Of a stretch of DNA of 55,501 nucleotides, positions 1-9,372 are shown one piece after another. Positions within the stretch are counted from its first letter, which is position 1, and each line of letters begins with the position of its first letter. The DNA comes from Vittaforma corneae ATCC 50505 (taxonomy: Eukaryota > Microsporidia > Nosematidae). Below the pieces are notes generated by a model. The model did not search any database, was not told the DNA's origin, and saw only the letters and a program-made list of their open reading frames with translations. The position numbers and the translations under genes were made by a program. The stretch covers positions 1-55,501 of the forward strand of contig NW_006889855.1 in the NCBI RefSeq assembly GCF_000231115.1. Direction: 5' to 3'.

Positions 1-2519
1 GCATAATTTAGTATTGCAAATAAGAGATTATGAGGATGTGGAGAAGAATTTGAAAGTGGTTATTTGGTTATGAAATAAACTTTTAAAAGTAAAACTACAT
101 GGGAGACAACTATATTGTGAATCTTTGAGATATGTGTCCATATAACTAAAAAAATAAGACTTTAAACTTATCTACGAGATTATTAGATTATTTATAAAGC
201 AATTAGATACAGTCAAAACAGAATTCGAAGAAATTTACAATCAAATTTATCACCCAATAGCCTCTAAATATCAGATTATTTTAAAAGATAGTGTTTGTTA
301 ATAACCAAGATTTTATATTTATTAAAAATAGCAATCAAACCATCGTAATCTTATAACGATTAATGTGACCTTTATCATTCGATTTATCAATATAAAGTAA
401 CAATAGATACAAATGGTGAATATTTTTAATCGCTTTTTGATCAAAATTAATGTGTTTAAAATTTTTTGATTGCTTCAAATTCTAAATTTCTACAATTTAA
501 CATTAAATTAATAAAATAAATTTGCAGACAAAAATTTTGAGATCTAAATTTGGAATAAAATATTGTGTAGCCAAGGAAGATGCCTAATCTCAATAGCCAT
601 GCCTTATTCTTCTTTTACATATTTATCAATATATTATATTTATTTTATTAGTTAATTTTAAAAATTTTTGATTTGCTGATTTTTTTCATTGCAAAATTGT
701 CGTTTTATTTCAAAATTCTAATTTTAACAAAGTTCAACCTAGCATCTAATAACAAATTTAAAGTCTTCATTCAAAAAAATTGGCCATTCCAATTCTCATA
801 TATAATATGGCACATAACTATCCAGACTCATACTCCGGATATTAATAATGCAGTGCAGGTGTTGAATATTCAGAGCTCGATCTTTGTTGGGGAGTATATT
901 AGTGCATGTTATAGCTTCTGCACAGCCTAGCTAGAGCTACAATGATGTTAAATTTGTTTATTTTAATAAAATATATTCACGGAAGATTGAAGAATGACTT
1001 AAATCAGCTAGTAAGTTGTGATGATGTGAATTTACACTATTCATTAATAAAACAATCAGATCGAATAACAAATTTAGAGCATAGATGCTATTGTAGGTAA
1101 TAAAAATTAAGCAAAGATAGTAAGAAATCTAAAATTCAATCAGTAAAAGATATTGAAAAAAGTTCTGGATACATACAAAAGATACACTTGTGGTAATGAT
1201 GCAGTTTCTTGTGCAAAAACATACTTTTTATTGGGACATTCAGAAATGCCATGGGTTATTTTAGCAAGTCGAATTGGATTGATTGCTTTTATAGTAGCGT
1301 TGTAAAGCTAAATAAGATGACAAAAACAGAATTAGGCTTTGATATGATCATGTTGTTGGTAATTAATATATTTAAAGAAAAATAACATTTTAAAACAGAG
1401 ATTCCAAATGATTCGAGCAATGGCTATTTATATTATAAATATGAGGAAATTTTTGTGGAATAAATAAAACAATGCCTAGACAATCTAGTAATCACTGGAA
1501 ATCTTTTTTGGTAATAATGCCGAATATTTTATAATCTGTACACAAGACTTCATATTAGTGCTATGAAGATATGCCATGTGCATTCATGAATAAATCTATC
1601 AGGAAAAGTTCTTGGCAAGAAAATCCATTTTTGAAATTGATGGTTTGATGAATCAATATTTGAACACAGGAATAGTTCATTGCCTTAAAGAAAACAGTTT
1701 TAGATTTACATTGTCCAACTATGGAGTGGAAACTTCGTAAAAAAGACCAATATAGCATTGTGGCATTGAAATTTATCTTGAGGTGAGTAGACAGAGGCAT
1801 GCTATATTTTCAAAAATGATACAAAGGAAGCTAATAATCTTGGTGATACTTCTATTTTAAAGCATCTTAAATGGAAAGGCATTTCCGATGTAGACAATGA
1901 GCTGGAAAACTCTCTTAGTTTCAAAACAGCTCTTAATTCCTTATGTGCTCTGTTAAGTGTAAAGTTTACCAATTAACTGACTGCCAAAATCAGAATAAGA
2001 AATAGTTAAAATAGATAAAGGAGGAACAGCTATATTTTTGAGACTGAAATTCAAAAAAGAATTAGCATAAGCACACCAATAAAAGTATCAAAAATGGAAT
2101 GTTGTATAAATGCTATATAAGCATCTAAGAGATAAAAATCATGATATGTCGATGTTTAGTATTACACAGGTTATTTATGATAATTTAAAAATACCGATAA
2201 GATTCCTGCGATCAAATATCTTGATTGTAAATGATTTTAAATCGTTTTATTTTTTAGTACTGTACAATAAACTACATTGCTGTTAAACAATTATAAATTG
2301 ATATCAGCAATTAGCTGCAAATTTTAAGATCACCAATAATTAATAAAGATTCATCTGTAAAAATGAATTTTAATATATTTCAAAAAAGTCAAATATAGAT
2401 ATTTTTAGCATCCATTATAGTACATTCCAATCTTCCAAGTCAATAAAGGATGTTAATCTATGTAAATTTTATATCTTTTAGCACAGTATTAAGCATTTGT
2501 AGCTATAACCGCAGACATA
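1..2519. other. Gene-poor AT-rich stretch, possible decayed coding sequence
   Basis: No intact gene is visible over 2.5 kb, in contrast to the dense packing that follows. Peptide-like stretches interrupted by stops can be read on the + strand: about 1220-1390 stays open for some 55 codons (FRNAMGYFSKSNW), about 1645-1740 reads NTGIVHCLKENSFRFT, and about 1855-1975 reads LKHLKWKGISDVDNELEN. They lie in changing frames and match no family I know. This fits an old decayed gene or mobile element, but chance cannot be excluded. The short ORFs at 673-930 (TTG start) and 1561-1800 (minus) look random. Confidence 0.35.
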
Positions 2520-2768
2520 TTACCATTCAAAACTTTTGGTTTTCTTATTATATGATTTCTTGGCCTTTTTATTCAATTTCTGCATGCATTTAGCCATTTC
2601 AACAGGACTTTTAATCATTTCAAGATTGTAGCTTAACCATCCTCTGGCAATAAACACACCATAATGATAAAATACATCATCTTCAAGCATGTCTAAAAGT
2701 CTTTCTCTGATCCCTTCATTAAATTTATTATCAAAAATATCATCATGACTATTATATTTTACAGTCAT
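2520..2768 (-). CDS. Small conserved-looking protein of unknown function
   Basis: An 82-residue protein starting MTVKYNSHDD and ending TKSFEW. The ATG at 2768 is preferred over an upstream TTG because an AAATTCCC stretch lies just before it, matching the microsporidian start signal. The protein has an acidic N-terminal half (IRERLLDMLEDDVFY), an aromatic middle (HYGVFIARGWLSYNLEM) and a lysine-rich tail. No signal peptide or membrane segment is seen. I do not recognise the family. It is divergent from the TRF4-like gene at 2984, so the roughly 215 bp between them would be a shared promoter region. Confidence 0.55.
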   Translation of the reverse strand: MTVKYNSHDDIFDNKFNEGIRERLLDMLEDDVFYHYGVFIARGWLSYNLEMIKSPVEMAKCMQKLNKKAKKSYNKKTKSFEW

Positions 2769-2954
2769 TTTGAACAAGGGAATTTTTTTAGATAAAGTAA
2801 ATAGTAATTCAATTAACTTCCAATATAAATTTAATCAACCCAAACGGAGCGGCTTGTTTCACTTCAATACAATCAACACAAGTATTTTAAATAGATCACT
2901 TTGATCTTACCACAATGGAAGTTTCTTTTAAAGATTGTTGCTATATTTCTGATT

Positions 2955-2980
2955 CTAAAAATTTAGAAAATTTTTAAGCC
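2955..2980 (+). promoter_or_regulatory. AAATTT-type 5' signal of the TRF4-like gene
   Basis: Two A/T blocks (AAAATTTAG and AAAATTTTTAAG) lie immediately before a CC dinucleotide and the ATG at 2984. This is the A/T-core part of the start-proximal signal that recurs across the window. Confidence 0.5.
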
Positions 2981-2983
2981 AAG

Positions 2984-4090
2984 ATGCGTGGAAGCAACGC
3001 TAAAAGTACAACAGAAAAGTCTAAAAGCAATTCTGTGGGTAGAGAAAAAAATAAGAGAGCATACAGATCAATTCTCATCAACCACATGCTTAAATTCAGA
3101 GGAGAGAGAGCGCCAACACTCAATCAAAAATTGAATGAAGAACTTCTTTTATCATACAATAAAATTAAACTCACAGACACTGAGATTAAAACCAGAAACA
3201 AGGTTTTTGAACTATTTAAAAAAGTAATTGAAGATGCTTTAGATTGTCAAGTAGAATCACATGGGAGTTTCAGAACAGGTACAATGGTCTATGGATCAGA
3301 TATTGACATTACAGTTCTTATGAATAAAGAAACGATCAAAAAACCCAGGAGTCTATCCTATGATGCTTCGTACAAGCCATATTCCAATCAAATACTTGCT
3401 AAGATTGCAAATATAATAGAATCAAACAATATTATAACAGGAAATATTATTCATATAAAGAATGCCAGAGTGCCTGTACTTAAATGTGTGGATAAAATAT
3501 TCAATTGCAAAGTTGATATTGTTATTGATAAATATGACAGTATAAAAAGTGCTAATTTTGTTATTAAACAGCTAGAAGAACGACCGTACTTAAAGTATTT
3601 AGCTACTCTTTTGAAATATTTTTTGAAGAGAAGGCATTTATCAGAGGCCATCCGAGGTGGGCTGTGCTCATATGCACAGTTTCTATTGATTTTAAATTTT
3701 GTCCAATTGCATCCATTGATCCAAAATGGAAATATTCGTGTTGAAGATAATCTTGGCACAATATTTATGGACTTTTTTCAACTTTACGGATTAGAATTTC
3801 CGTTCGAAAGGACTATTATTTCGGTGCTGGAAACAAGATACAAACCAAATCGAGATTCGCAGATTAATATTGAAGATCCATGTAATCAGGGGCATAATGT
3901 TGCAGCAGGATGCACAGCCTTACCTATGATTAGAGAAATTTTTTCATTCAGTTATAAAATCATGGCTGCAGCCTTTGCCGAGAAAGTGGCTACAAATAAG
4001 GCAATAGGAGAGCTGTGGCTGAGGATTGATGAACAGGAACTTGCATCTAGAAATAAACTCAACAAGGTAAAGAACGAAAATAAACCATGA
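2984..4090 (+). CDS. TRF4: TRF4/PAP2-type non-canonical poly(A) polymerase
   Basis: A 368-residue nucleotidyltransferase of the Cid1/Trf4 family. The catalytic signature is complete: HGSF at residues 93-96, GSDIDIT with aspartates 106 and 108, and the third aspartate at 178 (CKVDIVIDK). The central domain with LKYFLKRRHLSEAIRGGLCSY and the PAP-associated segment (NLGTIFMDFFQLYG, about 258-271) follow, then HNVAAGCTALPMIREIF, which corresponds to the nucleotide-recognition loop region of Trf4 proteins. In yeast, Trf4 adds short oligo(A) tails to aberrant nuclear RNAs within the TRAMP complex, feeding the exosome. That role is inferred here from family. No Mtr4 is seen in this window; the large helicase at 18356 is DDX60-like. 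ATG at 2984 sits right behind an AAATTT signal. Confidence 0.85.
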   Translation: MRGSNAKSTTEKSKSNSVGREKNKRAYRSILINHMLKFRGERAPTLNQKLNEELLLSYNKIKLTDTEIKTRNKVFELFKKVIEDALDCQVESHGSFRTGTMVYGSDIDITVLMNKETIKKPRSLSYDASYKPYSNQILAKIANIIESNNIITGNIIHIKNARVPVLKCVDKIFNCKVDIVIDKYDSIKSANFVIKQLEERPYLKYLATLLKYFLKRRHLSEAIRGGLCSYAQFLLILNFVQLHPLIQNGNIRVEDNLGTIFMDFFQLYGLEFPFERTIISVLETRYKPNRDSQINIEDPCNQGHNVAAGCTALPMIREIFSFSYKIMAAAFAEKVATNKAIGELWLRIDEQELASRNKLNKVKNENKP

Positions 4091-4318
4091 TATTACACTT
4101 AGCCTTTGTAGTTTGCCACTATTGATGATATTTGCTTCAAATGGTATGGTTTTTGTTTGTACTAATCAAATCACATTATGTGCATTGCCTAAAGTCAAAT
4201 ATGCATACTGGTTTAAAAACTATTTTTCACATTCGATTCTGACACATAATTTTCATTCTTTATGCGTCTAGTTTTAGATACATTTTATTTATTTTAAAGA
4301 AAAGCCCTTACTCTGATA

Positions 4319-4471
4319 ATGCTGAATATGCTGGACATAGAAACATCCACCTCAGAGAATGAGATGGAATATTCAGCAAACGAGGGAAGCTTTTTACAAG
4401 AGTGCGAAAAGACAGAGCATCTTGTCAGAGACAAATCAAAGCAGGAATGGAAAGTGTATTTTGGATTTTAA
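4319..4471 (+). CDS. Short hypothetical protein (50 aa)
   Basis: An ORF of 50 codons lies in an otherwise empty 535-bp spacer. It reads MLNMLDIETSTSENEMEYSA at the start and ends SKQEWKVYFGF before TAA. A CCC triplet (AAAGCCCTTACTCTG) lies just before the ATG, as for other genes here. The composition is acidic then basic-aromatic, unlike random AT-rich translation. A second in-frame ATG at 4328 is an alternative start. Function unknown. Confidence 0.5.
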   Translation: MLNMLDIETSTSENEMEYSANEGSFLQECEKTEHLVRDKSKQEWKVYFGF

Positions 4472-4625
4472 TTGTAGTATTTGAGCGTTTTCATTGTTAT
4501 TTAAATGAATTAATATTTTTGATTCGTTTTCCTTCATGAATAGGCTTTATCACAAAGTATAATTTTATTTGTAATCATAAAAATCCTTTAAGCTGGCTTT
4601 ATATTTGCTCATTCTTTAGCCCCAG

Positions 4626-5285
4626 ATGCATTGCACACTATCTCCAGAAAACACAATTTTACTCGACAAACTGATAAAATCTACAAAAACAGAGATGATT
4701 AGCATAGAAGTCGACTCGATCTTTCAAATATATCTTATATCACCTGATTTATCACAACTAACAATAATAAAGCTTGAGCCTTCATTTTTTGAATCATTTG
4801 AAAATACCGTACTCATACAAGTCTCATTTCCAGTTAGGAAACTTTACAAACAGAATATAAAAGCATTGCAAATTACTTTAAATGATTACACAATTAACCT
4901 GGAATATATTTTTAACGCCATGAAACATACCCAAACTTTTGATTGCCTTGAGGCAGAGATATTTGACCTTGACTTTCAGTGTGAAAGAGAGATCGAGATT
5001 AAACTGCCAGGATTAAAGAGAATATTGAGGGAAATTAAAGACAAACAAATTAAAATAGAGATGAAAGATTCGTTTAAAATTTCAGGCCAACATGTTGAAA
5101 TTTCAATACCCCAGACAAATTTAGACGTGGATTTCACCGTTGATACTGAAAAATTTAAATCAATTGTCAAAATTTCAGACCATTTTTACACAATAAAGTT
5201 TAATTTGCCAGCTGAAATCTCACCATTGAATATCACAATGGAAGCACCTGAAATATTTTTATCAACATTCATATCAATCGAGTAA
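4626..5285 (+). CDS. PCNA-fold sliding-clamp-like protein, probably Rad9-like
   Basis: A 219-residue protein whose layout fits the two-domain PCNA fold. The N-terminus (MHCTLSPENTILLDKLIKS...LEPSFFESFE) resembles Rad9, including a phenylalanine pair in the place of the FF in Rad9's first domain. Around residues 112-121, EIFDLDF resembles the interdomain connector of PCNA. The C-terminus (PLNITMEAPEIFLSTFIS) resembles the final strands of Rad9. Rad9 with Rad1 and Hus1 forms the 9-1-1 checkpoint clamp loaded at damaged DNA. A divergent PCNA, Hus1 or Rad1 is possible; the disordered Rad9 tail of larger fungi is absent. Start at 4626 follows a CCC (AGCCCAG-ATG). Confidence 0.5.
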   Translation: MHCTLSPENTILLDKLIKSTKTEMISIEVDSIFQIYLISPDLSQLTIIKLEPSFFESFENTVLIQVSFPVRKLYKQNIKALQITLNDYTINLEYIFNAMKHTQTFDCLEAEIFDLDFQCEREIEIKLPGLKRILREIKDKQIKIEMKDSFKISGQHVEISIPQTNLDVDFTVDTEKFKSIVKISDHFYTIKFNLPAEISPLNITMEAPEIFLSTFISIE

Positions 5286-5514
5286 TGTAAAGTAGCATCA
5301 TTTTAGATTTATAAGCACAGTGTAATGGCTTTACCCTGTTAATAAACTTCATTTATTATACTTGTCTAATGATTTTAATTTTCATCAATTAAATCCTTAA
5401 AATAATATCAACCACACAAAAACACATCTCAGTTTCAGTTAATCATTCTTGCTACAAACTATTCCAAAGAAGAGCCTTAAATAAGCTTATTTTCTATTTA
5501 TTGCTAGCAATAAT

Positions 5515-5682
5515 TTACTTCTTTTCACAATTAAGCTCAATAAATGAATCATACTTAAACGATTTTGGACATTTAATATATGCAATTTCATCATCTAATA
5601 ACTTAATGCTACCTTCTTTAAATCCTTTATACTTTCTCTGTGTATCGGCTAGAATTTGTAGCAAGTCTTGTTTGTCATCCAT
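5515..5682 (-). CDS. Short hypothetical protein (55 aa)
   Basis: A 55-codon ORF on the minus strand, starting MDDKQDLLQILADTQRKYKG and ending SFIELNCEKK. CCTACCC lies about 10 bases before its ATG and an A/T-rich block lies further upstream, matching the start signal of neighbours. The sequence looks like a short helical domain with a KCPKSF turn. The longer opposite-strand frame at 5501-5764 lacks an ATG near a signal and is hydrophobic antisense. Family unknown. Confidence 0.55.
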   Translation of the reverse strand: MDDKQDLLQILADTQRKYKGFKEGSIKLLDDEIAYIKCPKSFKYDSFIELNCEKK

Positions 5683-5928
5683 CTGTTCAAGGGTAGGACT
5701 TAAGACAAAGTATCAACTAAAAATAAAATTCAAACTTGTCAAATCATTCAATACAGCCTTTTAATAATCAGGGGATATGTCTAAAATATATAACATATTT
5801 ACATGCAGAGTTGCATTTTAAGCTTATAATGTAAGTGCATATTGTAAGCTTAAATATTCAAATATCATTTTGTCTTTGACTTTCCCTTCTTTTTGTAAAT
5901 AAAAATACAAGATTCATTCAATCCTTAA

Positions 5929-6915
5929 ATGGAAACAAGTGAGGGGTTTACATTCACAAGAAAAACATCAAACAAAGGCGCAAATTTAGCATTTACAAAA
6001 ATAGAATCTTCTAAGATGCAGGAGAAGCACAATATGAATCATGATTTTGTATTTAATAGGCTGAGGCCAAACACTACAGTAAATCTGCACAGGACTAACA
6101 CACAACCAAAAAGAACAAACAAAAAGAATTCTAAAGATTACCATGTAACAGGAACAGTGGAGCATAACGAGCAGAAAAACCCACAAATAACCATCACAAA
6201 GAAGAATACAATGAAGAAGACGGATAAGAAGAAGACAGCAAGTAAAAAGAGTGAAGCAAATCCAGAGGAAAGTACCATACAGTATAATGTTGTAAAAAAG
6301 AGAAAAACAATTAGATTGGACAAGAGCATAGACCTTTCATCAGGATCAATAATTGTGGAAACCCCAAAAGATTCCTGTCTCTCAGAAGAGACACTAAGAA
6401 TTGATATACCTGTGATCAAAGAGAAGATAAAGTCACATGAAATCTATAAGAACGTTTCCACACATAATATTAATGAGCTGATTAAAGAATGCATAGCCTT
6501 TCTGAATGACAATTCACAGTATGCAAGAGAAGTAATAAAACATTGCGATGCCAACTATTTTTCTGATATTGACTATAGAAAAGAAATTGAAGCAACCAAC
6601 AATAGGATTGAGCAGATCAGGAGTGAAATAGGAAAGTGGGAAGATGTATTTGAAAAAGCAAAAGCGTCAAATAACATTGATGTTAAAGTGTTGAATACGG
6701 CCACACCCGAAATTCAGTTTAACAAAGATGCAATTGCTATTGAGTTTGAGGAAAAGGCAAGCAGGCTAAGAATACTTGATGAGAAGTTAAGATACTTTTT
6801 TGAACATGCAAAAGAGAAAAGTGAGAATCTGCTAAAAAGCGTTTTCGGCTCACTTGAAGATAAAAATGTGGATGCATTATTTCTATTAAAAGCTATGAGC
6901 AGACTGGGCAGGTAA
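5929..6915 (+). CDS. Basic N-terminus plus coiled-coil protein, possibly Dsn1/Mis13-like
   Basis: A 328-residue protein. Residues 1-140 are lysine-rich and low in hydrophobics (KKTDKKKTASKKSE), so probably disordered and nuclear. Residues 165-225 contain KSHEIYKNVSTHNINELIKE followed by a helical region that resembles in outline the head of Dsn1/Mis13, the kinetochore MIND-complex subunit. Residues 215-320 are predicted coiled coil (YRKEIEATNNRIEQIRSEIG and DEKLRYFFEHAKEKSENL). The Dsn1 assignment is inference from pattern and architecture only; an unrelated coiled-coil protein is possible. Sec61 gamma follows on the same strand after 135 bp. Confidence 0.6.
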   Translation: METSEGFTFTRKTSNKGANLAFTKIESSKMQEKHNMNHDFVFNRLRPNTTVNLHRTNTQPKRTNKKNSKDYHVTGTVEHNEQKNPQITITKKNTMKKTDKKKTASKKSEANPEESTIQYNVVKKRKTIRLDKSIDLSSGSIIVETPKDSCLSEETLRIDIPVIKEKIKSHEIYKNVSTHNINELIKECIAFLNDNSQYAREVIKHCDANYFSDIDYRKEIEATNNRIEQIRSEIGKWEDVFEKAKASNNIDVKVLNTATPEIQFNKDAIAIEFEEKASRLRILDEKLRYFFEHAKEKSENLLKSVFGSLEDKNVDALFLLKAMSRLGR

Positions 6916-7050
6916 GATTGAATAAAGCGTATTATTTTTATCAACCATACTTTTGTTTGTATTTTTCTTTTGAATATCAATGGAAAAGAATTGAATTGCT
7001 CTTTTCTTTTAAAAATTTCCTTGTTTACTTGTATAACTTTTCTACCCCAA

Positions 7051-7311
7051 ATGCCATCTTCAAGTGTGAGCGAAGTATCAAGAAAGGAAGAGACACCTCA
7101 GGCTAAGAAAGGATGCTGCAACTCAATAAAAAGGTTTCTTAAAAACATTAGAAAATTCATAAGGGAATCTGAAAAACCATCGCATGACCAGTTCAGGCAT
7201 ATTCTCAGGGGGCATTTAGTTGGAGTTATTGCTCTTGGGCTATTTGCTTATTGTATAAAAGTAATCCACATCCCAATCAACAATATGATTGCTGGATCTG
7301 AAAAGAAGTAA
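7051..7311 (+). CDS. SSS1: Sec61 gamma subunit of the ER protein translocon
   Basis: An 86-residue tail-anchored protein. Residues 41-80 carry the family signature: EKPSHDQFRHILRGHLVGVI followed by IKVIHIPINNMI, with one transmembrane helix at about 54-76. Sec61 gamma clamps the two halves of the Sec61 alpha channel in the ER membrane and is essential in yeast (SSS1). The first 40 residues are basic and rich in lysine and serine. The ATG at 7051 is chosen because CTACCCCAA immediately precedes it; the longer frame would begin with TTG and a spurious hydrophobic leader. Confidence 0.93.
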   Translation: MPSSSVSEVSRKEETPQAKKGCCNSIKRFLKNIRKFIRESEKPSHDQFRHILRGHLVGVIALGLFAYCIKVIHIPINNMIAGSEKK

Positions 7312-7457
7312 TAAAAGGTAATTTTAACACTTTAATAAACTGTTATATTGTTATTTTAAAACGTCAAATTTTATGTTAGGTAGAAATGACATGTTTGAAT
7401 TTGTAAGATTTATTCTTAAGCTTAAAAGGACATGTCTGAATTTTAATACACTTCAGC

Positions 7458-8132
7458 CTAGTTTGAGGATTTTCTTCTGAAAATTAGTGTTGTAGCCACA
7501 AATACCATTATAACAATTAAATTCCTTAGTTTAAACCTGCCAACAAATCCATCAACAACATCTGCAAAAAGCTCTGCAACGATTCTTGTATATTTGATAC
7601 CTGAAAACCCACTTTTGATTATACATTCCCACTTCCCACACTGCGCTTCTAAGGCAGGAACACGTGTTGTAGGATCACATTTGTTTATCTTGTACATTCT
7701 CTTTGCCTCTTCTACTATTGCTCTTGCTTCTGCCTGCTTTATTCCTATTTTATATGAAATATCCATCTTTGCAAAGTATAAAATGTAACAGACACTGTAC
7801 ACCAATACAGAAATAAGGAATAAATTCATGATCACGTGCAAAGCCCCAATGATAAGTGCAGGGTTTAGAAAGTCACTCAAATATTGATAGAATGTTTTCC
7901 ACTTGGACTCTCTACAGTTTTTATTTACTGAAAAACATAATTTCTTGGGTTCTACTTCATCTAAACTCAAATCCTCTCTTTTTATAGTCTGTGGAACATT
8001 GAAAATTGAGGGTGCTGGAAGACACAAAATAGCGTCTCTGTTCTTTTGCAGATATTCGCATGTTCTTTTTCCTTTTCTTGGTCTTGCAGCCCAGCTGATA
8101 GTAGTTTCAACATCCATTGACTTTGGGAACAT
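7458..8132 (-). CDS. BRR6: BRR6/BRL1-family nuclear envelope protein
   Basis: A 224-residue protein with a disordered N-terminus, a transmembrane helix at about 92-120 (ALHVIMNLFLISVLVYSVCY), the family's perinuclear domain (MYKINKCDPTTRVPALEAQC...KWEC, cysteines 152, 165, 170), and a second membrane helix at about 203-218. Brr6 and Brl1 sit in the nuclear membrane and help nuclear pore complexes assemble in yeast; the family occurs in organisms with closed mitosis. The family usually has four cysteines forming two disulfides. Here the first one appears replaced (EEAKRMY), leaving three. The ATG is directly preceded by CCC. It is convergent with Sec61 gamma. Confidence 0.85.
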   Translation of the reverse strand: MFPKSMDVETTISWAARPRKGKRTCEYLQKNRDAILCLPAPSIFNVPQTIKREDLSLDEVEPKKLCFSVNKNCRESKWKTFYQYLSDFLNPALIIGALHVIMNLFLISVLVYSVCYILYFAKMDISYKIGIKQAEARAIVEEAKRMYKINKCDPTTRVPALEAQCGKWECIIKSGFSGIKYTRIVAELFADVVDGFVGRFKLRNLIVIMVFVATTLIFRRKSSN

Positions 8133-8669
8133 GGGTTGAGTAAATAAAGACTGGATAAATAGAAAGAAGCAGCTAATGTTCTAAGCTGCAACTACTGCAC
8201 AATATTTATTGCTATACTTGTTTTGTGTTTATCAACTATTAGGATAGTCAGATAAATTAACTATCTAACTAATACAGCAAAGCTTGGTTATTTGCTACCA
8301 AATTATTAAAAATTTAAAATAAGCATAAATAAACATATCAACAACCGCTTGATCTTCTCTTACATAGAATTTCCATAAAAAGATCTAACAGCAAACCTTT
8401 AAGTGCAATAACTTGACATCTTTGACATTCCCAACGCCTGACAACCTTTCAGTAGATGCGAATACTTTCTGATTTTTGTCTGTAAATGTTGAATCTTAAT
8501 AGTCTTAAATGCATAATATAAATGTAACTTTAGCATTTGTCAATTTTCACGGGGAGATTAAAATCAAACACGAAGCTTCGCTGTGTAAAATAGGACATAA
8601 AAGAATATAACAGTGTTAACAGACATGTTCAAGCATAAACTACTCCCTTACCTTGGAAATAAATTTAAT
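8133..8669. other. Intergenic region without recognisable gene
   Basis: About 540 bp between BRR6 (start side) and the 3' end of eL21. The only ORF near it (8613-8798, plus) is mostly antisense to the eL21 tail. A small structured RNA cannot be excluded by eye, but I see no tRNA-like cloverleaf. Confidence 0.5.
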
Positions 8670-9153
8670 TTAGAAGAAAGGAACATAAGGCTTTTCAGAA
8701 ACCTGAATAGGCGTATTATTCTTCAGAGAAAGAGTAAACGCAGGCCTTGGGCCTTTTGGCAGAATTTTCTCAGGTCTAACCTTCATTCCCGACTTTGATG
8801 CCTCTTTGACTTGCTCAGCATATTTCTTCTGCCTGTTCTTCATATCTTCCATAGATCTACTAAGTGTAAGGTGCTCTGGTCTAATATGCATAACTCTTTC
8901 AATGTATTTTCCACCCACCCTCCTGTAGAAGATTACGCCATATGAACGTGGATTAACATTATAGATAATGCCAGTCTTTCCATGATAGTACTTGTGTGGC
9001 ATTCCCCTTCAGAACACTAGAGTCGATCTTGCAATCAACAAAATCACCAACTTTAAACTTCTGAAGAATCTTGGAAAGACCTGGCATGCCCCTCTTTCCA
9101 AAATCCTTCCTCAAGAGCTTCCTTGTTCCTCTTCTAAAACCATTGCTTCTCAT
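8670..9153 (-). CDS. RPL21: 60S ribosomal protein eL21, frame broken by one base
   Basis: Two overlapping minus-strand frames together make a complete eL21. The first, from ATG 9153, reads MRSNGFRRGTRKLLRKDFGK through VGDFVDCKIDSSVLKG. The second resumes with MPHKYYHGKTGIIYNVNPRS and runs to the TAA at 8670. In eL21 from other eukaryotes the equivalent segments join as KGMPHKxYHGKTG with no gap. Here one extra G in the GGGG run (CCCC at 9004-9007 on the plus strand) throws the frame. A sequencing/assembly indel is the simplest cause in this normally essential gene. The start is supported by CTACCCACGC-ATG and an AAATTT block. It is divergent from uS4. Confidence 0.9.
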
Positions 9154-9157
9154 GCGT

Positions 9158-9198
9158 GGGTAGCTTAAAGTGAAAAATTTTACATTAAAAATTTGAAG
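9158..9198 (-). promoter_or_regulatory. A/T core plus CCC start signal of eL21
   Basis: Read on the minus strand this segment contains AAATTTTTAATG, TAAAATTTTTCAC and then TACCC just before the eL21 ATG. It is one half of the 219-bp divergent promoter region shared with uS4. Confidence 0.6.
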
Positions 9199-9338
9199 AA
9201 AGGGAGGTGTATTTAATTAGCTAACGTAGAATTTGAGTTACATGACAGTATTTAAAACCAAACTTATTTAAGAAATAAGCAAGCAAATAGCTTAAAAACA
9301 GTATGAAAATGTGAAGCTTTACCTGCTCTGATCTCTCA

Positions 9339-9369
9339 TAAAATTTTTTCTGCAAATTTTTTACTCCCT
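9339..9369 (+). promoter_or_regulatory. A/T core plus CCC start signal of uS4
   Basis: Reads TAAAATTTTTTC, then AAATTTTTTAC, then TCCCTC, ending three bases before the ATG at 9373. It mirrors the eL21 signal, so the two ribosomal protein genes are probably co-expressed from a bidirectional region. Confidence 0.6.
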
Positions 9370-9372
9370 CAA

